Shown in pieces: positions 23,949-32,145 of a stretch of DNA of 42,176 bases. The notes under the pieces were generated by a model that saw nothing but the letters and a program-made list of their open reading frames with translations, was not told where the DNA came from and did no database searches. The position numbers were made by a program, and so were the translations under genes. The DNA comes from an uncultured Oscillospiraceae bacterium (GTDB lineage: Bacteria > Bacillota > Clostridia > Oscillospirales > Oscillospiraceae), in assembly GCA_947588955.1 (NCBI GenBank), contig CANPYX010000021.1, forward strand, positions 1-42,176, read 5' to 3'. Each line of letters starts with the position of its first letter. The first letter of the stretch is position 1.

Positions 23949-23977
23949 ATTATAATTCTCCCTTTTTATTTTGTCAA
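23949..23977 (-). promoter_or_regulatory. Promoter of the lipoprotein/LamG-GH32 operon
   Basis: Minus-strand TTGACA (23977-23972), 17-bp spacer, TATAAT (23954-23949): a perfect consensus. Such a strong promoter is sensible only if tightly repressed, which fits the operator placed immediately downstream. Confidence 0.85.
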
Positions 23978-24011
23978 CAATCTTTTTAACTTTCTGCGAA
24001 ACACATAAAAA

Positions 24012-24055
24012 TTCACGTCCCGATTTGTGTAATATGCACTAAATCAGGACGTGAA
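24012..24055 (-). terminator. Terminator of the lacI-to-fructokinase operon
   Basis: Long imperfect hairpin with arms containing TTCACGTCC/GGACGTGAA plus GATTT/AAATC, 27 bp after the fructokinase stop, followed on the minus strand by a T-run (ATTTTTATG). It lies between the fructokinase and the next promoter. Confidence 0.65.
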
Positions 24056-24081
24056 ACGATTACAAGAACTGGGTGTTCCCT

Positions 24082-25020
24082 TTATCTCAGCTCCTCAAGC
24101 CGCGGCATGGCGGGTATGGCCCCGTGGCGCGAGGCGGTCGCTGAGGCGGCGCGGTTGGCAAACGCCACAGCCTCCTCAAGCTCCGGGACTGTCAGCTCCT
24201 TTAGTGACGGCAGTCTCACAAGCCTTGAGAGAAGCGCCCCGAAGAAGGTGTCCCCAGCCCCGTTGGTGTCCGCCACGACGCACCGTACCCCCGGCACGTG
24301 TCCTGTTTTTTCGCCCATTCTGTAAAACGCCCCGTCCGAACCCAGCGTCACCAGTACGAGCGCGATACCGTATTTCTCCCGCAAAATCGCCGTCCCCTCC
24401 TCCAAATCGGCGGAGCCGGACATAAGCGGAAGCTCCTCGTCGGAGACCTTCAACACGTCCGCCAGCGCCAGGGGCTCCCGCATCTTCTCCACCGCCTCGG
24501 CCTCGCTCCGCCAGAGGGACGGGCGGTAGTTGGGGTCGTAGCTCACCGTGAGTCCCAGCTCCTTCGCCCTTTTCGCGGCGTAGAGCGTGGCGCCGCGCGC
24601 CGGCTCCGCAGTGAGGCTGACGCTCCCGAAGTGCAATATTTTTGCGTCCTTGAGCTGATCGTCCGATATATCCTCAGCCGTCAGGTCCACGTCGGCGCTG
24701 GGGTCCCGGTAGAAGCTGAAGCTCCGCTCCCCCTGTCTGTCCAGGCTCACCACGGCAAGGGTGGTGTGCTGTACCGGGTCCACTGTGAGCCCCGACACGT
24801 CAACGCCGTTCTCCTCTAAGGTGGACCTCAAAAGCTCCCCGAAGCTGTCCTTTCCCACCTTGCCGATGAAGGCGGTGCTCGCCCCAAGCCTTGAGGCGGC
24901 GACGGCGAGGTTCGCCGGGGCTCCGCCGGGGTTTGCGTCAAAGCGCGGTATCCACTGCTCCGTGACGCCGCTCTGGGTGAGGTCAATAAGTATCTCTCCG
25001 ACAGCAACAATATCAGTCAT
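24082..25020 (-). CDS. scrK: PfkB family fructokinase
   Basis: A 312-aa cytoplasmic sugar kinase, expected to phosphorylate fructose released by the GH32 enzyme. The N-terminus DIVAVGEILIDLTQSG and the GGAPANLAVAASRLG block at about 32-46 (substrate site), followed by GKVGKDSFG, are PfkB signature 1; DTNGAGDTFFGALLSRL near the C-terminus is signature 2 with the catalytic Asp of GAGD. These patterns match fructokinases better than ribokinases. The start at 25020 has AAGGAG upstream and overlaps the DUF624-like gene by 8 bp. It is the last gene of the lacI operon. Confidence 0.85.
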   Translation of the reverse strand: MTDIVAVGEILIDLTQSGVTEQWIPRFDANPGGAPANLAVAASRLGASTAFIGKVGKDSFGELLRSTLEENGVDVSGLTVDPVQHTTLAVVSLDRQGERSFSFYRDPSADVDLTAEDISDDQLKDAKILHFGSVSLTAEPARGATLYAAKRAKELGLTVSYDPNYRPSLWRSEAEAVEKMREPLALADVLKVSDEELPLMSGSADLEEGTAILREKYGIALVLVTLGSDGAFYRMGEKTGHVPGVRCVVADTNGAGDTFFGALLSRLVRLPSLKELTVPELEEAVAFANRAASATASRHGAIPAMPRLEELR

Positions 25021-25807
25021 TTTGATCCGCTCCTTCTTCCTTTTCCGGCTCCGCGCCGGCATTTTTCGCCGCTATTTGCTCCTCAATTTTAAAGGCGCCG
25101 TCCAGCGCGTCGTACTTCATGGTCAGCGTGGCGAAGAATATGTACCACACCCCCAAAAACGGCACGAGAAACGCCGTCCATGGCATAAAGAGGAAGGTCA
25201 CCACCCACCAGCCGACCTGCAGCGCCGCCCCTCCCAGCACCCTCCAGGGATTCTGGAGTATGAAAAGCGCGCAGTTTTTGAGCCTCACCGCGCCCGCTTG
25301 CTCAAAGAGCACCACCTGGGGCCAGAGTATGTCGAACACCATGGTAAACACCACCGACGCCACGGCGAATACCGCTATATTCAGCGCCGTTATACTGCCG
25401 GTGCGGAGCATCACGAGTCCGGAGAAAATGACAAGCCCCACAAACAGCCCCTCAGCCGCGCCGGGCAGCAGCGCCGACCTCCAATTTTGCCGCAGGGACT
25501 TCACAAAGGCGTGGCCCACGGGCAGCATATCGTCCCGCGCCCTCCTGAGAAGCAGGTCATACATCGCCGCTATCCCCTGCCCCGCGATCATTCCTCCGAT
25601 TATTGAAACGGGTATGAGCACCAGCGAGCTCTCCGCCGTAACCGCCAGCATTACCCCCAGCCCGTAGGGTATGAAGGTCGCCAGAACTATAAAATCCATG
25701 AGTATGTATGCCTTCCAGTCCCGCTCCAAAAGCTGACGGTACCTGGCAAAGCCGCGTCTTCTGCCCTCAGGCCATTTTTCGTCGTCCATGGGGAAGAAAA
25801 GTCCCAT
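25013..25807 (-). CDS. DUF624/YesL-like integral membrane protein
   Basis: A 264-aa membrane protein with about six hydrophobic helices and a polar acidic C-terminal tail (AEPEKEEGADQND). The pattern of helices, the basic loop LRRARDDMLPVGHAFVKSLRQNWRSA and the WPQVVLF and LLILQNPWR-like segments resemble the DUF624 (YesL) proteins commonly encoded beside LplABC-type sugar transporters in Firmicutes. The role of the family is unknown. Its ATG directly follows the TAA of the upstream lipoprotein gene with no gap. Confidence 0.6.
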   Translation of the reverse strand: MGLFFPMDDEKWPEGRRRGFARYRQLLERDWKAYILMDFIVLATFIPYGLGVMLAVTAESSLVLIPVSIIGGMIAGQGIAAMYDLLLRRARDDMLPVGHAFVKSLRQNWRSALLPGAAEGLFVGLVIFSGLVMLRTGSITALNIAVFAVASVVFTMVFDILWPQVVLFEQAGAVRLKNCALFILQNPWRVLGGAALQVGWWVVTFLFMPWTAFLVPFLGVWYIFFATLTMKYDALDGAFKIEEQIAAKNAGAEPEKEEGADQND

Positions 25808-26404
25808 TTATTCCGCCTCCCCGCCGTTAAAATGGAGCCCCGAAAGGAACCCCTCCATTATCTCCAGCGCGTCTCCGGCAAACTCCTCGCGGCACATGAG
25901 CTCCGCGCATACGCCGTAATTTCCGAAGCACCCGAACGCCGCCGCCCCGTGGGAATAAGGGTTCGTCTCCGCCCCCTCCAAAAGCGGCAGTATCTCAAAT
26001 GATACATCGGCATAGGTCCCCGTCACCGTATCCCCGCAGGTGTAGGAATCCCGCTCCCGGTTTTTCCAGACCTCCAGCTCCGCCAGGGCCTTCGGGGCGC
26101 TTTTGAACTCCTGTATGAGCAGGTATATCTGCGCGTCGTATATCTCCGAGCGTTGACCCTCATCGTTCTCCCGAACCTCCATTTCCCCGCTTGTCCAGGT
26201 GGCGTACCAAAGGCCGGAGGCGGACATGGCGTCCAAATTCTCGCTGGGCTCAAAGCCCGGAACCTGCTCAGAGGCAACGATCTCGCCCACCGCCGTCCAG
26301 TCCTCCTCCCAGCCCAGGGCGGCCCTGTCAAGCTCCCCGGACGCGCAGGATGTCAAAATCATACATATAAGCAGGGCCAGCGGCAAAATACGTCTGTGCC
26401 TCAT
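25808..26404 (-). CDS. Small lipoprotein of unknown function
   Basis: A 198-aa exported protein: signal peptide with lipobox LTSC (Cys20), then an acidic soluble domain of about 175 residues with several aromatic residues and four further cysteines. No family was recognised. The start at 26404 is chosen because it makes a proper lipoprotein signal and overlaps the upstream stop by ATGA; the frame is open 12 codons further. It lies between the single-span membrane protein and the DUF624-like protein, so the three may form one envelope assembly linked to fructan uptake. That is inference from context only. Confidence 0.65.
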   Translation of the reverse strand: MRHRRILPLALLICMILTSCASGELDRAALGWEEDWTAVGEIVASEQVPGFEPSENLDAMSASGLWYATWTSGEMEVRENDEGQRSEIYDAQIYLLIQEFKSAPKALAELEVWKNRERDSYTCGDTVTGTYADVSFEILPLLEGAETNPYSHGAAAFGCFGNYGVCAELMCREEFAGDALEIMEGFLSGLHFNGGEAE

Positions 26405-27141
26405 GGGGATGTTACAGCCCCTTCCGTTATCGTTTTCCACATGGTCTCATACCCCCTCCTGAGGGGTGTCTGAGGGGGGTCCGAGTACCCTCTTATGCCT
26501 ATGTAAAGGGGGGCCAATACCCCCTGTGAAGCCCCTCCGACAGCGGTCCCGTTGACCTCCTGCAGGTAATCTCCCAGGGGCAGGGACGCCAGAACCGGGC
26601 AGTCGGACCACCTGTACGCCTTCCCCTCCCAGCTGTAATCGTCCTCCTCCGGCAGTCCCCCGCCGGGGGCGGCGAGTATCTGGTAGCGCGCCTGGAGCGC
26701 GAGTGGGTCGTCGGTTATGAAAAAGGCGCTCTCGCTCCTTGTTATGTCCGCGGTGAGCGTCACCGCCGCGGCGGTCCCGTAGCCGGCGGCAGTGTCCGAG
26801 TCCCCGCTGCCGGAGACGTAGGAGCGAAGCTCCACCACGCTCCTGCCGTCGCCGTTCAGATCCTCACCCAGCGCCGCCAGCTCCCGCTCAAGGGCGGAAA
26901 CGGTGTCCTCCGGCAGTGGGTTTTTGCCCACGTAGGCGAAGATGTAGTCCGGCTTCACCTTCCCGATCCCCAGCGCGTTCCACACCATGGACCCCGCCAC
27001 GCCAATAACCACCGCGACGGCGACGATGTAGATTATGTGGTAGTGGAGCCAGTTTTTGACCCTCTCCCGGCCCGTGAGGGGCGGGGGCGGCTCGTCGGGC
27101 TTCACGTCCCGGTACTTCCATTTCAGGTATTCGCTTGCCAT
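26401..27141 (-). CDS. Single-span membrane protein with an extracytoplasmic EF-hand-like loop, unknown function
   Basis: A 246-aa protein with a cytoplasmic N-terminus of about 35 residues (proline-rich DEPPPPLTG), one transmembrane helix at about 36-56 and an extracellular domain. Residues 94-99 read DLNGDG, followed by RSVVEL, a calcium-loop pattern seen in EF-hands and dockerin repeats, although only one such loop is present. Similar proteins of unknown role are remembered from other Oscillospiraceae. AAGGG precedes the ATG; the gene starts 1 bp after the lacI stop codon and overlaps the following lipoprotein gene by 4 bp. Confidence 0.65.
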   Translation of the reverse strand: MASEYLKWKYRDVKPDEPPPPLTGRERVKNWLHYHIIYIVAVAVVIGVAGSMVWNALGIGKVKPDYIFAYVGKNPLPEDTVSALERELAALGEDLNGDGRSVVELRSYVSGSGDSDTAAGYGTAAAVTLTADITRSESAFFITDDPLALQARYQILAAPGGGLPEEDDYSWEGKAYRWSDCPVLASLPLGDYLQEVNGTAVGGASQGVLAPLYIGIRGYSDPPQTPLRRGYETMWKTITEGAVTSP

Positions 27142-27142
27142 A

Positions 27143-28132
27143 TCATGCCCTTGTGGTGCCGCCGTAGGCGTATGTCACGGGCAGGCACACCAGCGACGGG
27201 GCCTTGCTCAGCCCCTTTTCCAGTATCATGTCAACGCACGTCTCCGCTATCTCCGGGAGGGGCTGGACGATGGTGGAGCAAAAATAGTCCTGGTCCCCGA
27301 AATACTGCGTCCCGTCAAAGCCGATTATCTGCACGTCCTCCGGCACCCTGACGCCCATGGAGCGCAGGGAGCGGACGGTCTGATAGGCCAAAGCGTCGGT
27401 GACGCAGAATATGCCGTCAAAGTCCAGCTTCCCGGCGTGAAGGTGCTCCCGCAGGAACTCCTCGAAGGCGGAATAGGGCGTGAAGTCGTCCACCATCTTC
27501 AGCGTGTAGGGCACATTAAGCGCCTCGCAGGCGGAGATGAAGCCGTCCTTTCTCTTGTTGGGCTCGTTTGTGAGCTTGGAGCCGATGCGCATGAAGGCGA
27601 GGCTCCGGCAGCCGTTCTCTATGAGCTTCTCCGCCGCCAGCCTCCCGCCGCCGTAGTTATCCGAGCTCACACACGGTATCTGCGCGCCGAAATAGCGGTC
27701 GATGGACACCAGCGGCACACTCTCGGAGACCTTGAGCTCCGGGTTGTAGCTGAGGCATATTATCCCGTCCACCTTCTGCTGCTCCGCCAAAATGACGTAT
27801 TCCTGCTCCTGGGCGGGGTCGTAGTCCGTGGCGAACAAAAGCATCCTGTGCTTTCTCGCCGTCAGGGAGCGGTTCAGGCAGTTTACGAGCTTTGCGAAAA
27901 ACGGGCTCACCAGATTCGGCACCAGCACCGCCACGGTGTAGGTCTTGTTGGTCTTGAGCCCCTTGGCGTAGGAGTTTACCCGGTAGTTGAGCTTTGCCAC
28001 CGCCTCCTCCACCCGCACCCGGTAGCTCTCCCCTACCGGTATGCCGTTCATCACCTTTGACACGGTCCCCAGAGCCACGCCCGCTTCCCGCGCCACGTCC
28101 TTCATGGTGGGGGCGGAAGTTGATTCAGCCAT
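27143..28132 (-). CDS. LacI family transcriptional regulator of the fructan locus
   Basis: A 329-aa repressor. The N-terminal helix-turn-helix is at about 9-30 (TMKDVAREAGVALGTVSKVMNG) with the hinge helix near residue 55, followed by a periplasmic-binding-protein-like effector domain (VAVLVPNLVSPFFAKLVNCLN; VDGIICLSYN; GFDGTQYFGDQDYFCSTIVQPL). The effector is probably a fructose-derived sugar, by context. GAGGTGACCGT precedes the ATG. It is first in an operon with two envelope proteins, the DUF624-like protein and fructokinase, and probably binds the palindromes at 23915 and 28363 and its own leader. Confidence 0.9.
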   Translation of the reverse strand: MAESTSAPTMKDVAREAGVALGTVSKVMNGIPVGESYRVRVEEAVAKLNYRVNSYAKGLKTNKTYTVAVLVPNLVSPFFAKLVNCLNRSLTARKHRMLLFATDYDPAQEQEYVILAEQQKVDGIICLSYNPELKVSESVPLVSIDRYFGAQIPCVSSDNYGGGRLAAEKLIENGCRSLAFMRIGSKLTNEPNKRKDGFISACEALNVPYTLKMVDDFTPYSAFEEFLREHLHAGKLDFDGIFCVTDALAYQTVRSLRSMGVRVPEDVQIIGFDGTQYFGDQDYFCSTIVQPLPEIAETCVDMILEKGLSKAPSLVCLPVTYAYGGTTRA

Positions 28133-28148
28133 ACGGTCACCTCATTTT

Positions 28149-28174
28149 CGTGAAATGATGTTTTTGATTTCATG
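28149..28174 (-). promoter_or_regulatory. Widely spaced inverted repeat in the lacI leader
   Basis: CGTGAAAT (28149-28156) and ATTTCATG (28167-28174) are the half-sites found in the two LacI-type operators but separated by 10 bp instead of about 3-5. It lies between the lacI -10 box and the start codon, a position expected for autoregulation. The altered spacing makes direct binding uncertain. Confidence 0.45.
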
Positions 28175-28178
28175 AACA

Positions 28179-28207
28179 ATCATAGCACATAACTTCGGGT
28201 TTGTAAA
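28179..28207 (-). promoter_or_regulatory. Promoter of the lacI operon
   Basis: Minus-strand TTTACA (28207-28202), 17-bp spacer, TATGAT (28184-28179), 46 bp before the lacI ATG. Confidence 0.7.
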
Positions 28208-28212
28208 GGGGC

Positions 28213-28305
28213 TTGTGAAATTTTTATGAAACGTTTTTGTGAATTAATCTTGTGAAATTGCACAATTTGTCCTATGCCGATTTGTATATCCCTCACAAAT
28301 TGTGA
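28213..28305. promoter_or_regulatory. Cluster of TTGTGAA half-sites between divergent promoters
   Basis: Three direct TTGTGAA copies start at 28213, 28237 and 28250, the last continuing into TTGCACAA. A perfect palindrome TCACAAATTGTGA is at 28293-28305. All lie between the lacI promoter and the permease promoter. They differ from the TGAAA..TTTCA operators and could bind a second regulator. No protein can be named. Confidence 0.45.
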
Positions 28306-28323
28306 AGTTTTTGCAAAAAACTA

Positions 28324-28353
28324 TTGACGTTTTACATTGCGGAGTGGTATTCT
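28324..28353 (+). promoter_or_regulatory. Promoter of the sugar ABC transporter operon
   Basis: TTGACG (28324-28329), 18-bp spacer, TATTCT (28348-28353). The LacI-type operator starts 9 bp downstream. The leader to the GTG start at 28517 is about 155 nt and contains one more partial operator-like TTTCACG at 28465-28471. The 384-bp gap from 28133 to 28516 holds only regulatory sequence. Confidence 0.6.
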
Positions 28354-28362
28354 GTAACCGTC

Positions 28363-28382
28363 CATGAAATATCGTTTCACGT
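28363..28382 (+). promoter_or_regulatory. LacI-type operator B
   Basis: CATGAAATATCGTTTCACG, matching operator A in 18 of 19 bases (TAACG versus TATCG in the centre), placed just downstream of the permease promoter -10 box, the same geometry as at operator A. It links the two transcription units to one regulator. Confidence 0.75.
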
Positions 28383-28516
28383 CATTTGCCTCCATTTCAG
28401 GTCACAGGCCGGCGACCCGAATCTGAAAGCTGGCGAAATCCGTGGGGTTCCTTTTCAAGAAACCTTTCACGGCGGCACACACCACAACACAATATTATAA
28501 GGAGGGAGACCAAAGC

Positions 28517-29452
28517 GTGAGCAATCCCAATCAGGCTGTAAAGGTCAAAAGGCCTCACGGCAAATCCCTTGGGCAAAGGATACTGGAGTCCTGGCAGCTG
28601 TATGTCCTGCTGCTGATACCGGTCATCATCACCGTCATTTATAAGTACATACCCATGTACGGCATCCAGATAGCCTTCCGGGACTACAAGCCCAACAGGG
28701 GCTTCTTCGGGAGCAAATGGGTGGGGCTTGAGTGGTTCGAGAGGTTCTTCACCGCGCCCAACTTCAAGAGAATGATCGTCAACACCGTAAAGCTCAGCCT
28801 TTACGGGCTCCTGTGGAGCTTCCCCGTACCCATCATTCTGGCGCTGGCGATAAACCAGCTGCGGTTCAAGCGCTTCAAGAGGGTGGTGCAGACAGTCCTC
28901 TACGCCCCCCACTTCATCTCCATCATGGTCGTCTGCGGTATGATCCGCATATTCCTCTCCCCTTACGGCGGACTTATAAACCTTATAATCGGCAAGCAGA
29001 TAGACTTCATGACGGTGCCGGAGGCGTTCAGAACGATATACATAGCCTCCGGCATATGGCAGGACGCGGGCTGGGGCACCATAATCTACCTCGCCACACT
29101 CTCCGCCGTTGACCCCGGCCTTTACGAGGCGGCGAAAATCGACGGAGCCTCCATGTTCCAGCGCATTTTGAACATCGACATACCTGAGCTCATACCCCAG
29201 ATAGTCCTCCAGCTCATAATGGCCGCCGGCGGCATAATGAGCGTCGGCTTTGAAAAGGTGTTCCTGCTCCAGACACAGCTCAACAAGGCCACATCGGACG
29301 TCATCGCGGTGTACGTTTACGAGCAGGGTATTGTGGACCACGCTTACAGCTATTCCACGGCGATAGGCCTGTTCAACACGGTCATCAACATCATATTGCT
29401 GGTGATAGTCAATAAGATAGCCAAAAAAGCCGCGGACGTAAGCTTTGTTTGA
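28517..29452 (+). CDS. Sugar ABC transporter permease, LplB type
   Basis: A 311-aa inner-membrane permease of the CUT1 family with about six helices. The EAA loop that docks the ATPase is present (EAAKIDGASMFQRILNIDIP, about 202-221), and IAFRDYKPNRGFFGSKWVGLEWF near the N-terminus is typical of LplB-like proteins. The start is the GTG at 28517, 8 bp after AAGGAGGG; the frame extends 25 codons upstream without a ribosome-binding site. It is the first gene of a four-gene operon with the second permease, binding protein and GH32. There is no ATPase gene here, so a shared MsmX-like ATPase elsewhere in the genome is expected. Confidence 0.88.
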   Translation: MSNPNQAVKVKRPHGKSLGQRILESWQLYVLLLIPVIITVIYKYIPMYGIQIAFRDYKPNRGFFGSKWVGLEWFERFFTAPNFKRMIVNTVKLSLYGLLWSFPVPIILALAINQLRFKRFKRVVQTVLYAPHFISIMVVCGMIRIFLSPYGGLINLIIGKQIDFMTVPEAFRTIYIASGIWQDAGWGTIIYLATLSAVDPGLYEAAKIDGASMFQRILNIDIPELIPQIVLQLIMAAGGIMSVGFEKVFLLQTQLNKATSDVIAVYVYEQGIVDHAYSYSTAIGLFNTVINIILLVIVNKIAKKAADVSFV

Positions 29453-29467
29453 TGGGAGGAGAGTAAT

Positions 29468-30358
29468 ATGGAAACCAAAACAAGATCCCACGGCCTCTCC
29501 GACAAGGTCAGCGACATCATACTTGTCACTCTTTGCGTGCTGATACTCATAATAGTGGCGTATCCGCTCTACTACGTGCTGGTGGCATCCGTCTCGGACC
29601 CCTATGAGGTCTACGGCGGCAAGACCTTCCTTCTGCCCAGCAAATTCACCCTTGAGGGGTACACGGCGGTATTCGCAAACAAGAACCTGTTCCGGGGCTT
29701 CGGAAACTCCGTGCTCTACACGGTGGTGGGAACGCTTTTCTCCGTGGTGATGATATACATCGTCGCCTTCCCACTCTCCCGCAAGAACCTGCCCGGCAGG
29801 ACCGCCATCTCCATCTTCTTCATCATCACCATGTACTTCGGCGGCGGACTCATCCCCACGTACCTGGTGGTACGCGACACGGGGCTTCTGGAAAATATGT
29901 GGGCGCTGTTCCTGCCCGGAGGCGTCGCCGTGGGCAACGTCATAATCGTCAGGAACTTCTTTGAGCACAACATCCCCTCGGAGCTGATGGAGGCCGCCGC
30001 CATTGACGGCGCGGACGATTTCACCACCTTCTTCCGCATAGTGGTGCCCCTGAGCCGTCCCATCATGGCGGTCATGGTGGTCTTCTCCATGGTGGCCTTC
30101 TGGAACGACTGGTTCACAGCCCTCATCTACCTCAACAAGTCCCAGTACCCCTTCCCCCTGGTGCTCCGGGGCATCCTCATCACCACAGAGGCCATGAAGG
30201 ACATGTGGAGCGGCATGAGCTACGCCGACGCCAACAGGATGGCGGAGCTTGTTAAGTTCGCCGCGATGATCGTGGCGGCGGTGCCGATGCTTGTCATCTA
30301 CCCCTTCGTACAGAAATACTTCGAGCAGGGCTTCATGACCGGAGCCGTCAAGGGCTGA
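29468..30358 (+). CDS. Sugar ABC transporter permease, YtcP/LplC type
   Basis: A 296-aa partner permease with about six helices and an EAA loop (EAAAIDGADDFTTFFRIVVP, about 176-195). The N-terminal segment YPLYYVLVASVSDPYEVYGGKTFLL is typical of the YtcP/LplC group, and the C-terminus ends YPFVQKYFEQGFMTGAVKG as usual for the family. GGGAGGAGAG precedes the ATG. It starts 15 bp after the first permease. Confidence 0.9.
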   Translation: METKTRSHGLSDKVSDIILVTLCVLILIIVAYPLYYVLVASVSDPYEVYGGKTFLLPSKFTLEGYTAVFANKNLFRGFGNSVLYTVVGTLFSVVMIYIVAFPLSRKNLPGRTAISIFFIITMYFGGGLIPTYLVVRDTGLLENMWALFLPGGVAVGNVIIVRNFFEHNIPSELMEAAAIDGADDFTTFFRIVVPLSRPIMAVMVVFSMVAFWNDWFTALIYLNKSQYPFPLVLRGILITTEAMKDMWSGMSYADANRMAELVKFAAMIVAAVPMLVIYPFVQKYFEQGFMTGAVKG

Positions 30359-30463
30359 GCTTCAGCTTCAAAAGCATTATACATCAAAGTTAAGCAAATG
30401 TCAAGCAAAAAATACGTAATATTAATTCATTTTTTACATCAATTCTGATCAAGGAGAATTATC

Positions 30464-32119
30464 ATGAAAGCTTCACCGAAAAAGGTACTTTCCCTTGTCC
30501 TGGCGCTGTGCACGGTCGTTTGCGTCCTTGCCTCCTGCAACAAGCAGGAGAAGAAGGACTCGGACCAGACGGACTTCACCATTCTGGGCGGAATGTCCAC
30601 CCTCAGCTCCGGCTACGACTCCAACCCCGTGATGGAGAAGCTCGCCGAGGACGCGGGCGTCACCATCGAGTGGGACCTGATGAGCGACTCCCTGGGTGAG
30701 ATCGTGGGCACCCGCATCGGCGGCGGACAGCTGCCCGATGCCTTCATCGCCGTGAACTTCAGCCAGGGCGACATCGCCGAGTACGGCGAGGACGAGACGT
30801 TCATTGACCTGACCGACTACATAACCCCGGAGATCATGCCCAACCTCTCCGCCATTTTGGAGGAGTACCCAGACATCCGCTCCGCCATCACCATGGCTGA
30901 CGGGAAGATCTACGGACTGCCCTCCGCCGAGATGATGGGCACCGCCGCCATCGGCGCCGAGGACAACTACGGCATCTACTCCATCCCCGAATTTATGTAC
31001 ATCAACAAGACCTGGCTCGACGAGCTGGGGCTCCCCATGCCCACCAACCTCACGGAGCTCCACGACGTGCTTGTGGCCTTCAAGGAAAACGACATGGCCA
31101 CGAAGAACGGCAACGCCGCCGGAATGACCATCCCCTTCTCCTCCGGCTATGACCAGTGGTGCTGGGGCCAGGAGATGCTCTACGCGGGCTTTGGCTTCAC
31201 CAACTTCACCAACGACGTTTGCGCGGACCTGATGGTAAACGAGAACGGCGAGGTCTATTTTGCCAGCGCCCAGGAGAATTACCGGGACGCCGTGACCTAC
31301 ATCCACGACTGGTTCGCCGAGGGGCTTATGGACCTGGAGATGTTCTCCCAGTCCCAGAGCCAGTTCATAGCCAAGGGCACCGCCGGACGCATCGGCGTCC
31401 TCACCTACTGGGAGGCGCCTGAGATCCTTGGAAAGTTTGCCGACGACTACGTGTTCCTGCCGCCCCTCAAGGGGCCTGAGGGCACCGAGTACGCCGACAC
31501 CTGCGAGGTGAACATCCGCGCCAACCCCGCCGTAACCTCCGGCAACCTGAATATCACCTCCGCCTGCGGAAACCCGGAGCTTCTGTGCCGGTACTTTGAC
31601 CAGTGGTACGACGGCGAGGTGGTCATGCAGCTCCAGTACGGACCCATCGGCATCTACTTCTCCGAGGAGAAGGACGAGAACGGCGTGTGGGTGCCCCTCA
31701 GCGACGAGGAGGCCCAGAGCCGCTTCGGAAAGAGCTCCGGCGAGCTTAAGGGACAGTATGAGGTCTACGGGCCCAGGCTCATACTACCTGAGTATTACAA
31801 CAGCATCTTCTACATGGAGGACCGTGCCACCCAACGCCTTGAGTACCTGGAAAACGACTGGCTGCCCTACTCCCACAACAGGAATTACTACCCCCTGGAC
31901 GTGACCTTCACCGCCGACGAGCTTGACACCATCGACCGCTACAAGGCGGACTTCGTGGGTCAGGTCGCGGAGTACGAGGGGCGCTGGATCAAGGACGGCG
32001 GGCCCACCGACGAGGAGTGGAACGAGTATCTGTCGATCCTTGAGGACAACTGCGGCATGAACAAGCTGCTCAGCGTCTATCAGGACGCCTACGACAGGTA
32101 CACCGCCGCCGCGAAATAA
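30464..32119 (+). CDS. Sugar ABC transporter substrate-binding lipoprotein, LplA type
   Basis: A 551-aa lipoprotein: signal peptide with lipobox LASC (Cys25), then a large extracellular-solute-binding domain. Its size is typical of LplA-like binding proteins, which are larger than ordinary CUT1 binding proteins. Context points to fructo-oligosaccharides as ligand; the specificity itself is not readable. AAGGAG lies 8 bp before the ATG. It sits 105 bp after the second permease and 81 bp before the cytoplasmic GH32 gene, with a strong hairpin in the latter gap, suggesting differential stability of the operon message in favour of this gene. Confidence 0.88.
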   Translation: MKASPKKVLSLVLALCTVVCVLASCNKQEKKDSDQTDFTILGGMSTLSSGYDSNPVMEKLAEDAGVTIEWDLMSDSLGEIVGTRIGGGQLPDAFIAVNFSQGDIAEYGEDETFIDLTDYITPEIMPNLSAILEEYPDIRSAITMADGKIYGLPSAEMMGTAAIGAEDNYGIYSIPEFMYINKTWLDELGLPMPTNLTELHDVLVAFKENDMATKNGNAAGMTIPFSSGYDQWCWGQEMLYAGFGFTNFTNDVCADLMVNENGEVYFASAQENYRDAVTYIHDWFAEGLMDLEMFSQSQSQFIAKGTAGRIGVLTYWEAPEILGKFADDYVFLPPLKGPEGTEYADTCEVNIRANPAVTSGNLNITSACGNPELLCRYFDQWYDGEVVMQLQYGPIGIYFSEEKDENGVWVPLSDEEAQSRFGKSSGELKGQYEVYGPRLILPEYYNSIFYMEDRATQRLEYLENDWLPYSHNRNYYPLDVTFTADELDTIDRYKADFVGQVAEYEGRWIKDGGPTDEEWNEYLSILEDNCGMNKLLSVYQDAYDRYTAAAK

Positions 32120-32145
32120 TTCAAGTTCCGCACAACCAACATCTT

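Noticed and set aside
24049-24058. ACGTGAAACG, identical to one half of the LacI operator
   Set aside because: It forms part of the long terminator hairpin after fructokinase and the other half-site is missing, so chance or terminator structure explains it.
28397-29968. A 523-codon open frame antisense to the two permeases, and similar long antisense frames at 31784-33598 and 10709-12184
   Set aside because: They lie opposite well-recognised genes, lack ribosome-binding sites and family motifs, and their His/Arg/Val-rich translations are typical of reverse frames of GC-rich genes.
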